Source of the DNA: Muscardinus avellanarius | Lineage: Eukaryota > Chordata > Mammalia > Rodentia > Gliridae | Assembly: GCA_963383645.1 (NCBI GenBank) | Contig: OY726566.1 | Coordinates: 99,030,302-99,094,301 of the forward strand | DNA: 64,000 nucleotides | Direction of reading: 5' to 3' | Part shown: positions 31,187-42,029 of the stretch, one piece after another | How the letters are laid out: every line of letters starts with the position of its first letter | Position numbering within the stretch: position 1 is the first letter of the stretch | Position numbers and translations under genes: made by a program | Notes under the pieces: model-generated | The model's input: the letters and a program-made list of their open reading frames with translations, nothing else | What the model was told of the DNA's origin: nothing | Database searches by the model: none

Positions 31187-31710
31187 GGTGCGCGCGGCTC
31201 CGCAAAAGTTGCCCGGGAGGCGCGGCGGGGGAGGGGGCGCGGCGGGGAGGAGGGAGGGGAGGAGCGCGCGCGGGCGGGCGGGCCGGGAAGAGCCGCGGGG
31301 CGCCCGCGCGCAATCGAGCGCCGATGGCACGGATGCGAGGCGGGGAAGGCCGAGCGCGGGCGAGCGCGGAGCGGCGGCGGGGCGCCGCGCGGGGGCGCAG
31401 GCCGGCTCTGGCCCGGCCCGGCGCCGCCACAACTTTGTGCGAGCGAGCGTGCGCGGGGTGCGCGCCCGAGGGGGTGGGAGCGCGCCCCGCGCCCGCCTCT
31501 GGGCCTCCCCGCCTCTACGCGGTCCTAGGGACCCCGCCTCCATCACCTGCCCAGTCCCCTTCCAGGCCTCCGCGCCCTCCGGGATCGGAGCTTCCTTCAG
31601 CTAACCCGCGCCCAGGCTCTCCCAGCCCCCGCCCTGCCCAGGGGTGCCCCTGCTGCTCCCCCCTGAGTGTCCCGAAGGGGTGCCCGGCCGCCGCCTCCCA
31701 CTCGGGAAGA

Positions 31711-32229
31711 CTTGTTGAGTCCTCCTGGGCAGGGTTTTTAAGACGGTGGGTCGAGACACGTGAATAGATCATAAACTCAGTGGATGCCAACCAGCTCTTT
31801 AAAAGAATGGGATCCGGCAGCAGATATCAGAGTCTATTGCCCTTCCTAAGGACAACTACTGTTTCATAAACCTTTTGTCTCAGGTACATATCCTGGACGA
31901 GTGTGCCGCAGCATGATGGAAGGCGTACTTCCCGCTGTGGATCATGGGTCAAACAAAGTTAAAAGCTCTTTTTTTTTGGGGGGGGGTGCTACATAATGAC
32001 CTCTAACACTGTACTACGTTCTTAAAAACAAACCCACAGTCTTCTCACTAATTCTTATCCCCTCCGATCGCATGCCTACCCCCAGTTCCCAAAAGACACA
32101 CTTACCGGGTTTTGTTAGTGGCGACATTCCTTCTTCATCTCAGGGTGGTCTTTGGCTGTGGCATCGCCCTTGCCCCCATAGTCAATGCTGCACTCCCTGG
32201 AGTTTCTCTTGGCCTAATGCCACTCACAT
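31711..32229. other. unique sequence upstream of the promoter
   Basis: No feature seen apart from an 8-T/9-G run at 31969-31987. Confidence 0.45.
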
Positions 32230-32405
32230 TTGCAGAATCCTAGACTACGATTGCTAAAGGAGACCTCAGAGATCATCTGGCCAGCCATACTCTTACAGTT
32301 GAGGCCCAGAGTTGTAAAGTGTACTGCCCAGTGCCACACAGTATTGGACCTAGGATTTGGTCTCCAGGCTCCCACGCTGGTGTCCTTTGCTCCACACCAT
32401 TCACT
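32230..32405 (-). repeat. MIR-like ancient repeat
   Basis: GACCTCAGAGATCATCTGGC, AGTTGAGGCCCAGAGTTGTA, CCCAGTGCCACACAGTATTG, GGTCTCCAGGCTCCCACGCT follow a common old mammalian repeat of the MIR superfamily in antisense. Confidence 0.55.
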
Positions 32406-32829
32406 TAGCCCTCCCTTTCTATCCTCCCTGTGATCCTGAGCTGGCCTCCCGGAGCTGTGAGCTTATCTACTTCGCCCTAAGCGCTGGCCCTCTCCACAAT
32501 GCATGGTTCTAGCACGCAGTATCCCCGTTTACCATCCTTTAAGGACTCAACCTCTGCATGTAGGGCTGAGTTACCAGCTCTTTGGCTTTTAATCAGGGCA
32601 GGCAGGTCCTGACTTAGCTCTCCTAGGACACAAGTTCAGCAAATCACTGTGTCTCCAGCCAGACTGGTTTACTTGTGGTCCTCTGCCAGCCTTCCCCATC
32701 TGCGCCTCTGTGCGATTGCCCAAACTCTCACTTCCCACCAGGGACGCCTTCTCCATCTTCTCTCATTAGCCACTTTCTACCTGTGCTTGGCTCTTCGCCT
32801 CCATACAACAGCCTGAGGGAGCCAGGGAG
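32406..32829. other. unique sequence
   Basis: Nothing recognised. Confidence 0.45.
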
Positions 32830-32950
32830 TAAAACAGAGCTGAGTTCAAATCCCAGCTCCTCTACTTAGTAGCTGGGTGAGCTCCGTCGAGTCGCTTCTG
32901 CATCTCGATTAGAGTGAGGATAACAGTAATGATAATGTTCTCTGCCTTAG
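32830..32950 (+). repeat. MIR SINE
   Basis: GAGTTCAAATCCCAGCTCCT, CTACTTAGTAGCTGGGTGAG, TCTGCATCTCGATTAGAGTG, GGATAACAGTAATGATAATG: MIR core and 3' part. Confidence 0.72.
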
Positions 32951-32994
32951 TCTCTCCCACAGCCTTTATGGTGCAGGTAGGTGGTTGCCTATTT

Positions 32995-33360
32995 CTCTGC
33001 CTCTTTCCAGTGCTGGCCAATAGAACTTTCACAGTGACGGCGAGCTGCAGCCACATGTCCCTCTTGGTTGCATGAAATGCAGCTAGTGTGAGGACCTGCA
33101 TTTGAATTTTCTTAGCAGCTATTAGACCATATTAGACAGTGCATCCCATCCTGTAAGCTCCATGAGGGCAGAAAGCACATAGATCTTGATTGGTTTTGTG
33201 TTCCAGCAACCGCGTATTGGCTGACACGTGGTAGATACCGCACAAATATTTGCTAAATGGGCGGTAGCTGCGGTTTATGGCATGCTAAGTTGTGTCAAGC
33301 ACAGTGCTGGGAACCTGACAAAAGCCAGTCCAGGGAGTCCTCACCACAGCTCCTAAGGTA
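32995..33360. repeat. ancient repeat remnants, low certainty
   Basis: GTGCTGGCCAATAGAACTTT (about 33012) resembles an old DNA transposon. AAATATTTGCTAAATGG and GCACAGTGCTGGGAACCTGA (33244-33320) resemble LINE2/MIR ends. All are strongly decayed. Confidence 0.35.
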
Positions 33361-33375
33361 GATTCAGGAGAGTTT

Positions 33376-33575
33376 GTGCTGGACATGGTGGCACGTGCCT
33401 GTAATCCCAGTACTTGGGAGGGAGGCTGAGATAGAAGGGTCACAGGTTTGAGGCCAGCCTCAGCAAGTTAGCAAGGACCTCAGCAACTTACTGAGACCCT
33501 ATTTCAGAATAAGAAGGGCTGGGTATATAGCTCACAGGTAGAATGCCCCTGCATTCAATCCCTAATACCACATAA
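33376..33575 (+). repeat. B1-dID SINE
   Basis: Full dimer with a GGGA insertion in the B1 half and a very short linker. Confidence 0.83.
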
Positions 33576-33577
33576 AC

Positions 33578-33579
33578 AT

Positions 33580-33619
<40 letters not shown>

Positions 33620-33626
33620 GCACGCG
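33578..33626. repeat. (CA)n tail of SINE
   Basis: CA array ending in CACGCACGCACGCGG, grown from the SINE terminus ACCACATAAACATGCA. Confidence 0.9.
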
Positions 33627-34582
33627 GCTGTATAGAGTGCTGACACATAGTAGGTGTTTGATTTAAAAGGAGAAATTGTTGTTCTGAACACCCTCATGTA
33701 CTGGCACACTGATTTTGATCTCTTCTACCCCTGGGCTTCCAGAACATTTCCTGCCTGTGGCATACCCTCTCATGGTACTGGATGCCCCACCCTAGCTGGC
33801 TGACTGCTCTTCAGTGTAGGCAGACTGCCCCGCCACTAGACAGCGGCTCCTTGGGGCAAGGTCATGGCATCCCTGCTTGGGCGCCCCTCCACTCAGCGCT
33901 GATTGGTGGCCGGCAGTTACCTCTAACTGCTCAGCGGCTGTCCAGTTGTGACGAGGCAGCCTCTCTCTCTGGAATACCCCCAAGAAAGGCACATTAAAAA
34001 CAAGATCACTCGTGTCAACTGAAAATATATTGAGGGTGGTCTCCTTCCTGTGGGAAAGGAACCATTTGATCAAGGAAACAGAGTCCCTTGCAAAGAGAAC
34101 AAGATGGGGCCCTACGGGTAAGATAACCAGCTCCTCTGTAGACCACCATGACTAGGGCTATGGGATGGATAGCTTCAGTTTTAAAAAAAAGCCATTCAGT
34201 TGAGCCATACGTGTGATATCATATAGGTGGGGAAATATTACTGAAATGATCTTGGAGTTTTCTTTAGTAGATTGCGAGGCCAGTTGTCTGCTTTTTCTGT
34301 GTTTATAGTCAAGTAGGAACAAGGCAGAAACCTAGCGGGGAAATGGCAGTGTGGGAGGGCGTGATGACAGGAAGGTCTGAGACAAGCCCGAGGTGCACCG
34401 GTATCTGAAGGATTGGAGAGGAAAAAGAGCTCCCATGGGTGAGAGGGCAGAGAAGCAGGTGGATGGCCAGAAAGGGTGAGACGTCTGCATCACAGCGGGA
34501 AGAACTTTTTGTAAAGGCAGGCGTGGTCAGCACTCCTGTAGCCTGCCACCCGCTGAGAGGTCACATAGGATGAAAATGTTAA
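33627..34582. other. unique sequence
   Basis: No supported gene or repeat. Confidence 0.45.
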
Positions 34583-34798
34583 GGGATTTATTTATTTATT
34601 TATTTATTTATTTATGGCACTGGGCATTGAACCCAGGGATGAGGTGTTCTACCTCTGAGCTCCACCCCCAGCCCTATTTTATTTTTTTTATTTTGAGGCA
34701 GAATCTTGCTATGTTAGTGTGCATTGCTGGCCTCGAGCCTGGGATCCTCCAGTCTCAGCCTCCCAAGTACTAGGATTACAGGTGTGCAGCACCGCACA
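34583..34798 (-). repeat. B1-dID SINE with (TTTA)n tail
   Basis: Seven TTTA units (34586-34614) represent the tail. The antisense dimer follows to GTGTGCAGCACCGCAC. Confidence 0.83.
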
Positions 34799-34878
34799 GA
34801 GCAAGAATGTGTTCTATTTTCATATGTAAAGAAGGGAGTAAAATGGAGACTTTGAGGCAGGCATCAGAAGAAGGCATG

Positions 34879-35083
34879 AGAGCTGGGGGTGGTGGTGCAC
34901 ACTTGTAATCCCAGCATTTGGGAGGCTGAGACAGAAGGATCACGGTTTGTGGATAGCCTCAGCTACTTAGTGAGGCCCTCTGCAACTCAGTGAGACCCTG
35001 TTTCAAACTAAAGAATAAAAAATAGGGCAGGGGGTGTAGCTTGGAAGTAGAATGCCCCTGGGTTCCATCCCCAGTACCAAAAA
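34879..35083 (+). repeat. B1-dID SINE
   Basis: Full dimer flanked by GGCATGAGAG on both sides (ends near 34880 and starts near 35086), a target-site duplication. It forms an inverted pair with the SINE 80 bp upstream. Confidence 0.87.
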
Positions 35084-35769
35084 GGGCATGAGAGAGCATT
35101 CCAGTAGAAGGCTTGGTAAAGGTCATGGGGCCTGGGAATTATCCTATTTGGCTAGAGATAGTAAGTATGCATTGTGTTTTATTTATATATTAAACCATTG
35201 CCACTTAGTGCTTTAGGAAGTATACAAATATTAGCTCATTTAATAAATCAGATCTTTTCACTCCATAGAACTCTAGGCTGCCAAAACAGTATTTAATTTC
35301 AGGGTGCCTTGAGAAATAATAACGAAGGCAAGGAGTTAGTAACTATCTATGCTAGTTAACTCTTCTTAATTGTTTTTTTTTTTTTTACAAAATTATGCAA
35401 GTTCTAACCTTCTTAAGAGCTAGCAGGGTAAACCTGGGGGGGAGTTTTGACCACGTTTCAAGTTCATTTTGCTTACGGGATAAATAACCAAGGGCCTTTT
35501 CTGCACTTATGCCTAGAGTTGTGAAAATGCACAGCACCACAAGATCTTCAAGGCCACAAGATGGAGATCTTACTCTTTGGGGTAGGTATATTTTAGTGTG
35601 TGTATCTTCTTATCCTTGGGGTGTTCATAAAATGATGGCCATGCAGGTTGTGTTTTATTCTTTGTGTATGTTGGTCTCCTTTACTTCTGGGCAGCTTCTG
35701 ATTTCTGTATCCCAGCCTGTAGCCGGTCTCAAGGAGGCAGTTTACTGTTTCAAGTTATTTCTTTCAAAG

Positions 35770-35770
<1 letters not shown>
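35084..35770. other. unique, A+T-rich sequence
   Basis: Nothing recognised. Poly-T at about 35373-35386. Confidence 0.45.

Positions 35771-35810
<40 letters not shown>
35771..35810. repeat. (TG)n grown from a SINE tail
   Basis: 20 TG units joined to the next SINE's 3' end. Confidence 0.93.
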
Positions 35811-35814
<4 letters not shown>

Positions 35815-36019
35815 GGCTTGAACCTAGAGGCATTCTACCTCTGAGCTACAGCCCCAGACCTATTTTTCTATTATTTTTTATTCTTTTTATTTTAAAACAG
35901 GTTCTCACTAGGCTGCAGAGGGTCTCACTAAGTAGCTGAGGCCGTCCTTGAACCTTGGATCTTCCTATCTCAGCCTCCCAAGTACTGGGATCGCAAGCCC
36001 GTGCCATCACGCCCGCACA
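35811..36019 (-). repeat. B1-dID SINE
   Basis: Full antisense dimer, ending GCCCGTGCCATCACGCCCGC. Confidence 0.85.
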
Positions 36020-37304
36020 CCTCTCTTCTGGTCTCTCCCTCTGTATCTGTGTCTCTCTGGCAGTGCATCTGTATTTGTTTTCTTCTTTATATCTTTCTCT
36101 TTTCCAAACGGTCTTTATTTTGTCTTCCTCTCTAACTTGTGGTCCTCTTTCTTAGCAAGTCGTAGTACAGACCTACTTTTGTTTAGTTATCCTCCAGTTA
36201 TTTTGTATTTCTTCTTTAAACCTTTGATGGGTGTCAGTGATACATTTTGTAACTGGCTAGTGTTTACTAATGACAGGATTCCTTAACCAAAGCTTCAGCG
36301 AGACCTTACACTCACAGAACATCTAAAAGAGTAGGTAATACATCCAAATGGGAAACAATAGAAGCTGTGGCTTTAAGGGCAAAGGGTAGAAGAGGCTTGG
36401 CAGGGTGAGAGCAATCTGATTGTAGCGCACGAGTGGCAGGCTTGGAGAAATTACGCTGACAAAATCAGGGAATAGGTAAGTGCCATTCATTTTCTGCTTC
36501 TGCTCCTAGAAGAAAAATGACCAGACACCTGCACAATGATGCAGGTAGTGCAAAGTAGTCAGGTATCGACACTCAACAGAAAGAAATCCTGCCCCCCTCA
36601 TCCAATGCGATCAGCCTATGAATGAAAAAGAAGCTGTAACATTGGTGCAGGGGTGGGGGGTGGGGGGGAGGGGGAGGGGCAGGGTCAGCTTAGGATGGAT
36701 TTGCACAAGGGAAGCCATTCAGAGAAGCAGTGCGCCCTGCAGAGGATTTTCTGTGATGATGGAGACAGGAGTCTCAGCTTGGTTTGCCTGATGTGTGGGG
36801 ATCCGGCTGAACTTGGACAAACTCGGCAGAAGTGCTGCAGAGGCTCTGGTGGTGGGGGCAGGAAGAAGAGGGTGGGCCAAGGGGAGCTCTTTTTAGCTTG
36901 CAGGTCCTGTTCAACCAACTTAAGCCTGGCTCAGTGATTAATTGGCGGGCCTGCACATTTCTGTGCTGTGTCTCGTTTGTATTGTGAAGTTTCCTCTGGT
37001 TGACATGAAAGAGCTTGGCCCTCAGTGGTACCCCCTGGAGGGTGTTGACCCTCATGGCAGAGGGATGCTGGGACTGGTTCTTGGCTCGGGGGGTTGCCAG
37101 CGACCTTCAGATGCCAAACTCAGAGCCTTCCCAGCTCCTCCCCTGCCTGATCTCTAAGCAAACATTAGTTAACCTCTGCTAATCACTTCATTCTTCTTGG
37201 ATCACTCCCCTCCCTCACAAACTTTTTTTAGTTTCCCTTCAACTTCCCTGGTCATTTCTTCTGTCTTTCTCTCCCCTGACCTCCACCCCCAGGAGAAATT
37301 AAAT
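36020..37304. other. unique sequence, no supported gene
   Basis: Contains a G-rich stretch at 36650-36680. Open frames under 115 codons without recognisable motifs. Confidence 0.45.
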
Positions 37305-37430
37305 TCATCAAATGTTCAGCGACTGCTTACTGTGTGCTAGATTCTGTAGCAAGAGCCGAGGGTATAAAAGGGAATCAGCCACGGCCCTGGCTTTCAAGGA
37401 GCTCAAGTTCAAAGGAAAACCAGGCATTAA
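37305..37430 (-). repeat. L2/MIR-class ancient repeat
   Basis: ATCAAATGTTCAGCGACTGC, TTACTGTGTGCTAGATTCTG, GGCCCTGGCTTTCAAGGAGC in the usual order. Confidence 0.5.
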
Positions 37431-38016
37431 AGAGCACAATGCATTAAGATGAGCAGTGGTACCAGAAAGATGCACAGGGTCAAAAGGTAGCAGAGAGGCT
37501 CCCATGGCAAGGAGTGGGGAGGGGGTAGCACATCTGTGCCCAGAGCTGTGAATTCTGGCAAATAGAATAGAAAGGTTTGTGTTTCCAGGAGCTGTAAGAA
37601 GCCAGAGTTTTGCAGAACAGGAAAAGCCAGGCAGAGGCAGCAGTTGAGAAGAATGCTGGAGATCACACGCCAAGCCAGGAACTTGGACTTACTTCTACCT
37701 GTACCAGGTGTGGGGCGGAAATGAGTTCAGTTTTGAACATGTTGAGTTTAAGGTTCCTGTGAGATAGTCAGATAGGGATGCCCCGGTGCCGGGTGGGCGG
37801 TTAAGCTGGAGCTCAGCCAAGGGTATTTGATGGGAAGTAGAGATCATTTTGAGTCATCACGGGCGGCTTATCCATCGGCAGAGGTGAGATCATACTGGGA
37901 GAGGTTCCGTGGTGGCATTTTTAGAGTGTGGTCTTTGGGCCACCTCCGTCAAAGTGCCACAGAAGCTATCAAAAAATGCAAAGTCCTCAGGCTCAACCCA
38001 AACCTACCGACTGAAG
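37431..38016. other. unique sequence
   Basis: No feature recognised. Confidence 0.45.
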
Positions 38017-38056
38017 AGTTAGCAAAGTTGCACACATCCCCCCCACCTAGTATTAG

Positions 38057-38099
<43 letters not shown>
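38017..38099. repeat. 43-bp segment plus (TG)n, shared with 44385-44450
   Basis: AGTTAGCAAAGTTGCACACA, TCCCCCCCACCTAGTATTAG, AGG then about 20 TG units. The same text with one base different occurs at 44385. Confidence 0.93.
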
Positions 38100-38100
<1 letters not shown>

Positions 38101-38539
38101 TGGTGGTACTCGGGAATCTGGATTTAAGTTTACTGCCTAGCAGATGAATTTGTAACAACCACTGGTGTGGCGGGAGAAGTTAAGAGGCTAAAGGAAGGAA
38201 CTGGCCAGGTGGAGACCCCAACATGGATGGACCGTGTTCCTGCTCCCCATCCTTGGTGGCCTGGCTTCTCTGCTGGTTCTCTCTTAACCTGGTATTTTTA
38301 GCTGTGGTTCCACATTTCAAACTGCCTTCTTAGAAACCTCTATCAAATAGAGCTTATCTTCCAAACCCGTTTGTGTGGAAAAACCACAGTCCTTGCGGGA
38401 CCTCCCCAGACCCCCCAGGTCAGTGCCCACATTCCATTTCTTCCTCTTCATGGTCCTCCTCCCTCCTCCCATCACTCCACCTCCGATGCCCAATGATGCC
38501 CATACCAGCCCCTCCCAACCTCCAGTTTGACTGCTGTGC
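38100..38539. other. unique sequence
   Basis: Nothing recognised. Confidence 0.45.
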
Positions 38540-38744
38540 TTTTTTTTTTTTAGTACTGGGAATGGAACCCAGGGACATTCTATCTCTGAACTAAACCCTC
38601 AGCCCTATTTTTATTTTTTACTTTGAAACAGGGTCTCATTGAGTTGCAAAGGGCCTCACTAAATAGCTGAGGCTGTCCATAAACCTTCCTTCTGTCTCAG
38701 CCTCCCAAAATCTGGGATTACAAGCGTGCACCATTACACCTAGC
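38540..38744 (-). repeat. B1-dID SINE
   Basis: Antisense dimer after a poly-T head, ending AAGCGTGCACCATTACACCTA. Confidence 0.83.
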
Positions 38745-39705
38745 TTAATCTCTTTTTTAAATTGGGGATTTACACTTCCGGGAAGATGGCGATGGAGAAA
38801 AGCGGGGCTTACAACCCGCTAACAACCAATCTCTATTACCACAAAATCAGCGCCTTTCATAGCCAAAAAACACCATCAGCAGAGAAACAAAAATGTAATT
38901 ACAAGGGACAGAGAAAAAGAGGGCTGGAAAAACGAGACACCAGAAAGAAACCAGACTGCTCCGCGCCACGGACGCCATCTTCCCTTGCAGCACCAGACTG
39001 CAGAGAGGAGGGAGACTCAGAATGGAGCTCAGAGCCACAGAGGAGATACGCCAGCCTCACGCCCGAGGACGCAGCAGCAGTGCTTTACTGCCGGCGGCAG
39101 CGGCAAATTCACCAGATATACCAGACCAACGCACTCAATAACCCACCAGGCTCCAGAGAGGAGCGGCGGACAGTGAGCCGAGGTGAGCCGCTGCGGAACA
39201 GCCGGGCAGAATTTGGCAGATTTTTCGGCGCAGGGAGCATCTAAAGCTCCCAGGGGCTGGGCTCAGCACACCCTGCAGGGTCTCAGAGCAGAGCTCAAAA
39301 CCAGAGAAGAAATACGCCAGCCTCACGGCTGAGGGCATGGCAGTGGCGCCATATTGCCACCGGCGGCAGCAGCAGCGAATTCACCGAGTCCACTACAGCG
39401 TACTCAAAAACAGTGAGTCAAATTGTGGCCCCTAGAGGAGAAATCCCAGTACTGCACTCCCAGGGACTGGACCCAGTGGGTGAGTGGCAGTGGCAGAGAT
39501 ATCACACCATAGGAGAATGCCCAACCTGGCACCCCCCATGGTCTAAAGCAGCCTCGATTGACTCCCTGGGTCTGAGACTCTGTGATACAACCCAGTAAAG
39601 GAGTAGTGGTGACTGAGATACCACAGACTCGAGATCCAGAGCACCTTAAGTGAAGTCGAAGTGACCCAAGGGAAGAACCCAGAGAAGGCACAAACTTCCG
39701 AAATC

Positions 39706-40640
39706 ATGGGAAAGAGGAATAACAATGGAGCAATGAATGCCCACAACCCCACAACATCAGAACCTAATAAAACAGAAATTCAGAGATTTCTAGAAGATCA
39801 AATCAGGAAAATAACTGTAGGAATAATAGAGGTGTTTTGAAAAGAATTCAGAGAGAGCTAAAAAGAGATAAAGGATGCAATTAATGAAGTAAAGGCCTCA
39901 ATTCAAAGAACAAACAACCGATTAGACATGGAGAATAGAATAGAATAGAATAGAATCTCGCTCTTAGAAGATGACCATTCAAAAAAAGAACGCATAGTTT
40001 CTAATTTAGAAAAAAAAATTCCGACAGCAGGAATCTGACATTGAAGAAATATGGGCCCATTTTAAGAGAGCTAACCTAAGAATAATTGGAATAGAGGAGG
40101 GAAAAGAACGTGAAACCAAAGGGATCAACAATCTCTTCAAGGAAGTAATACCAGAAAATTTTCCAAACATAGAGCAAGAGGTCGATACACAGGTCCAGGA
40201 AACTTATAGAACTCCCTTTAGACAGGATCGGAGAAGAGGATCCCCACACCACATAATTGTCAAAATGACCAATGTGGAAGCCAAGCAGAGAATCTTAAAG
40301 GCAACAAAAACAAAGGGCCAAGTGACATTCAGAGGCAAACCAATTAGAATCACTCCAGACTTCCCAAACCAAGTCATGAGAGCCAGAAGGGCTTGGAGTA
40401 ACATATTCCAAACTCTGAAAGAAAACAACTTCCAGCCAAAAATTTCCTACCCAGCAAAACTTTCTATCAAATTAGATGGGGGAAATAAGAAGCTTCCATG
40501 ACAAACAGAAACTGAAGGAATTTATGTCTTCAAAACCAGCGCTAGAGAAAATACTCAAAGAGATTAACTACAAAGAAGAAATAGGTAACACACACCAGAA
40601 CCAGAGAAACAAGATTTTCCATCCAACAGACAACTAAGAT
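39706..40640 (+). pseudogene. L1 ORF1 (RNA-binding protein) pseudogene
   Basis: ORF1p is the nucleic-acid-binding chaperone of the L1 particle. The start is likely ATGGGAAAGAGGAATAACAA at 39706. The C-terminal domain is clear at 40265-40501 (residues such as RILKATKTKGQVTF, KPIRITPDF, NFQPKISYPAKLS are in the family's order). The frame is broken by stops, for example TGA near 39838, and by small indels, so no functional protein is made. Confidence 0.75.
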
Positions 40641-40679
40641 TGGTTATCTGTGGAGATTCATTATTTATGTTAGTCTTTT

Positions 40680-41350
40680 ACCTATCTCTAAATTATATTG
40701 TTTGCTTTCATTGTTGCTAATTTTTAGGATTTCTAGTTGGGATATTATACCTTCAGATATAGCATTTGGAAATATTTTATCCCATTCTATCAGTAACTTT
40801 TAACTCTGTTTACATTGTCTTTGGATATACAATATTTTTTTTTTAATTTTTAGGGAGTTTGTTTACCCTTCTGTTGCCTGTGCCACTGAAATCATATCCA
40901 AGAAATCACTGCCAATTTCAATGTTGTGAGGTTTTATGACCCAGATTTTCTCCTAAAAGTTTATAGTCTTAAGATTTATATTTAGGTCTTTTATCTATTT
41001 TGAGTTAATATTTGTATATGGTGTTAGGTAAGGGTCCAATTTTACTCTTTTCCATGTAATTATTATTTTTCAACAATATTTAGTTAAAATATTATTATTT
41101 CTACCACCAAATGTTTGTGGAAACCTTGTCAAAAATAACTTGACAATATATGAAGAATTTATCTCTAGGCTTTTATTTAACTCCAATGGTTTATATATCT
41201 GCCTTTATAACAGTACTACACTGTTTCAATTATTGTAGCTTTGTAAGGTTTGAAATCAGAAAATATACATCTTCTAGCTTTGTTCTTTTTTGAGATCATT
41301 TTGGGTATCTAGAGTCCATATTCCATATTAGGATAGATTTTTTCTGAAAA
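40680..41350 (-). repeat. antisense L1 ORF2-region segment inside the chimeric L1
   Basis: CCAAGAAATCACTGCCAATT, TAGGTCTTTTATCTATTTTG, AGTTAATATTTGTATATGGT and CACTGTTTCAATTATTGTAG read as reverse complement of L1 ORF2. It lacks a poly-T head or its own target-site duplication, so a simple later L1 insertion is not indicated. It looks older than the flanking L1 parts. Confidence 0.65.
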
Positions 41351-41733
41351 ATAAATAAATAAATGTATGATAGTTTTGCCTAAAAAAAAAGAAAGAAAAA
41401 ATATTCTCTGGTAAGAAAGAAAACAAAAAGAAATATTGAAATGTTATATTTAAGTCATCAAAAGCTTGGTATCAGACAAATGAAACTGTTATGTGAGATT
41501 ATCATTGTTAATTTTGGAGAAATTGCTATAATACTAGATGTCAACCACTAAGCCAAGCATGGGAAGGAGGAATGGGTGGGGGGGGAAACGGGTGGGGATC
41601 AGGTAGGGGCTAACTGGGCGATGTGTACATGTATGTCTACAAAAGTTTTTTTTAATCCCAATATGATGTATGAATACAGTGCACCAATAAAAAAAAAAGA
41701 AATCTAAAAAAATAAATAAATAAATTGGGGATT

Positions 41734-41912
41734 GAACTCAGAGACATTTTACATCTGAACTACACCCTCAGCCCTATTTTCTCTTTCATTTTGAAACAGC
41801 CTCTCACTAAGCTGCTAAGGTCCTCCCTTGCTAAGCTGCTGAGGCTGCAATCCTCCCATCTCGGCTTCCCAAGTGCTCGGATTATAGGTGTGTGTCACCA
41901 TGCTTGGCTGCG
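41734..41912 (-). repeat. B1-dID SINE cut by the L1 insertion
   Basis: It begins in the 13-bp duplication (AAATTGGGGATTGAACTCAG), so the L1 landed in the 3' end of this SINE. The B1 half ends at TGTGTGTCACCATGCTTGGC. Confidence 0.8.
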
Positions 41913-41931
41913 CGGCTTTTTATAGTTAGAA

Positions 41932-42018
41932 ATCCCTGGATGTAACTCAGTGGTAGAGCATTTACCTAGTATGCATAAGGCCCTGGGTTTAAACCTCAGC
42001 ACCACCAAACATATAAAT
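41932..42018 (+). repeat. stand-alone ID-type SINE
   Basis: Monomer with CAGTGGTAGAGCATTTACCT, AGTATGCATAAGGCCCTGGG, TTTAAACCTCAGCACCACCA, and an A-rich tail. Confidence 0.78.
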
Positions 42019-42029
42019 AAATTAAAAGG

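Larger units (their letters stand above)
30951..31190 (-). other. putative first exon (5' end undefined), unrecognised gene
   Basis: On the minus strand the sequence GTGCACGGAG is followed at 30950 by GTAAGC, a near-perfect 5' splice site, so an exon ends at 30951. Upstream the exon is CpG-rich and has several ATGs: 31186, 31107, 31058, 31051, 30994 and 30969. The frame from 31051 is in frame with 30994 and reaches the donor in phase 2; the one from 30969 reaches it in phase 1. With so many ATGs, the exon may be largely untranslated. The transcription start is not visible; the limit at 31190 is a guess. Confidence 0.6.
30530..31710 (-). promoter_or_regulatory. CpG island promoter
   Basis: About 1.2 kb of extremely G+C- and CpG-rich DNA in an otherwise CpG-poor window, with many GGGCGG/CCGCCC boxes (for example GGGGCGGGCGGGG near 31140) and no TATA box. 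It surrounds the start of a minus-strand gene defined by the splice donor at 30951/30950. Divergent transcription to the plus strand is possible but has no splice or coding support. The long open frames on both strands are a consequence of the rarity of A+T-rich stops in such sequence. Confidence 0.88.
38771..41720 (+). mobile_element. chimeric L1 insertion: 5' UTR and ORF1, antisense L1 middle, L1 3' UTR
   Basis: A perfect 13-bp duplication TAAATTGGGGATT lies at 38758-38770 and 41721-41733. Between them are an L1-type 5' region (from TACACTTCCGGGAAGATGGC), a broken ORF1 copy up to about 40640, then at about 40680-41350 text that reads as the antisense strand of the L1 ORF2 region, and finally an L1 3' UTR (AAGCCAAGCATGGGAAGGAG, GTACATGTATGTCTAC, CAATAAAAAA) with an A-rich tail. 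The insertion site TTTTTT/AAATTG fits the L1 endonuclease preference. No sense ORF2 is present. The element is inactive. Confidence 0.72.

Noticed and set aside
30251..31767. Open frames of 120-315 codons on both strands across the CpG island
   Set aside because: They overlap in several frames and both strands, are Gly/Ala/Pro/Arg-rich, and reflect extreme G+C content. Only the splice-donor-linked start is kept as a candidate.
40265..40501. 78-codon open frame as a host gene
   Set aside because: It is the C-terminal part of the broken L1 ORF1.
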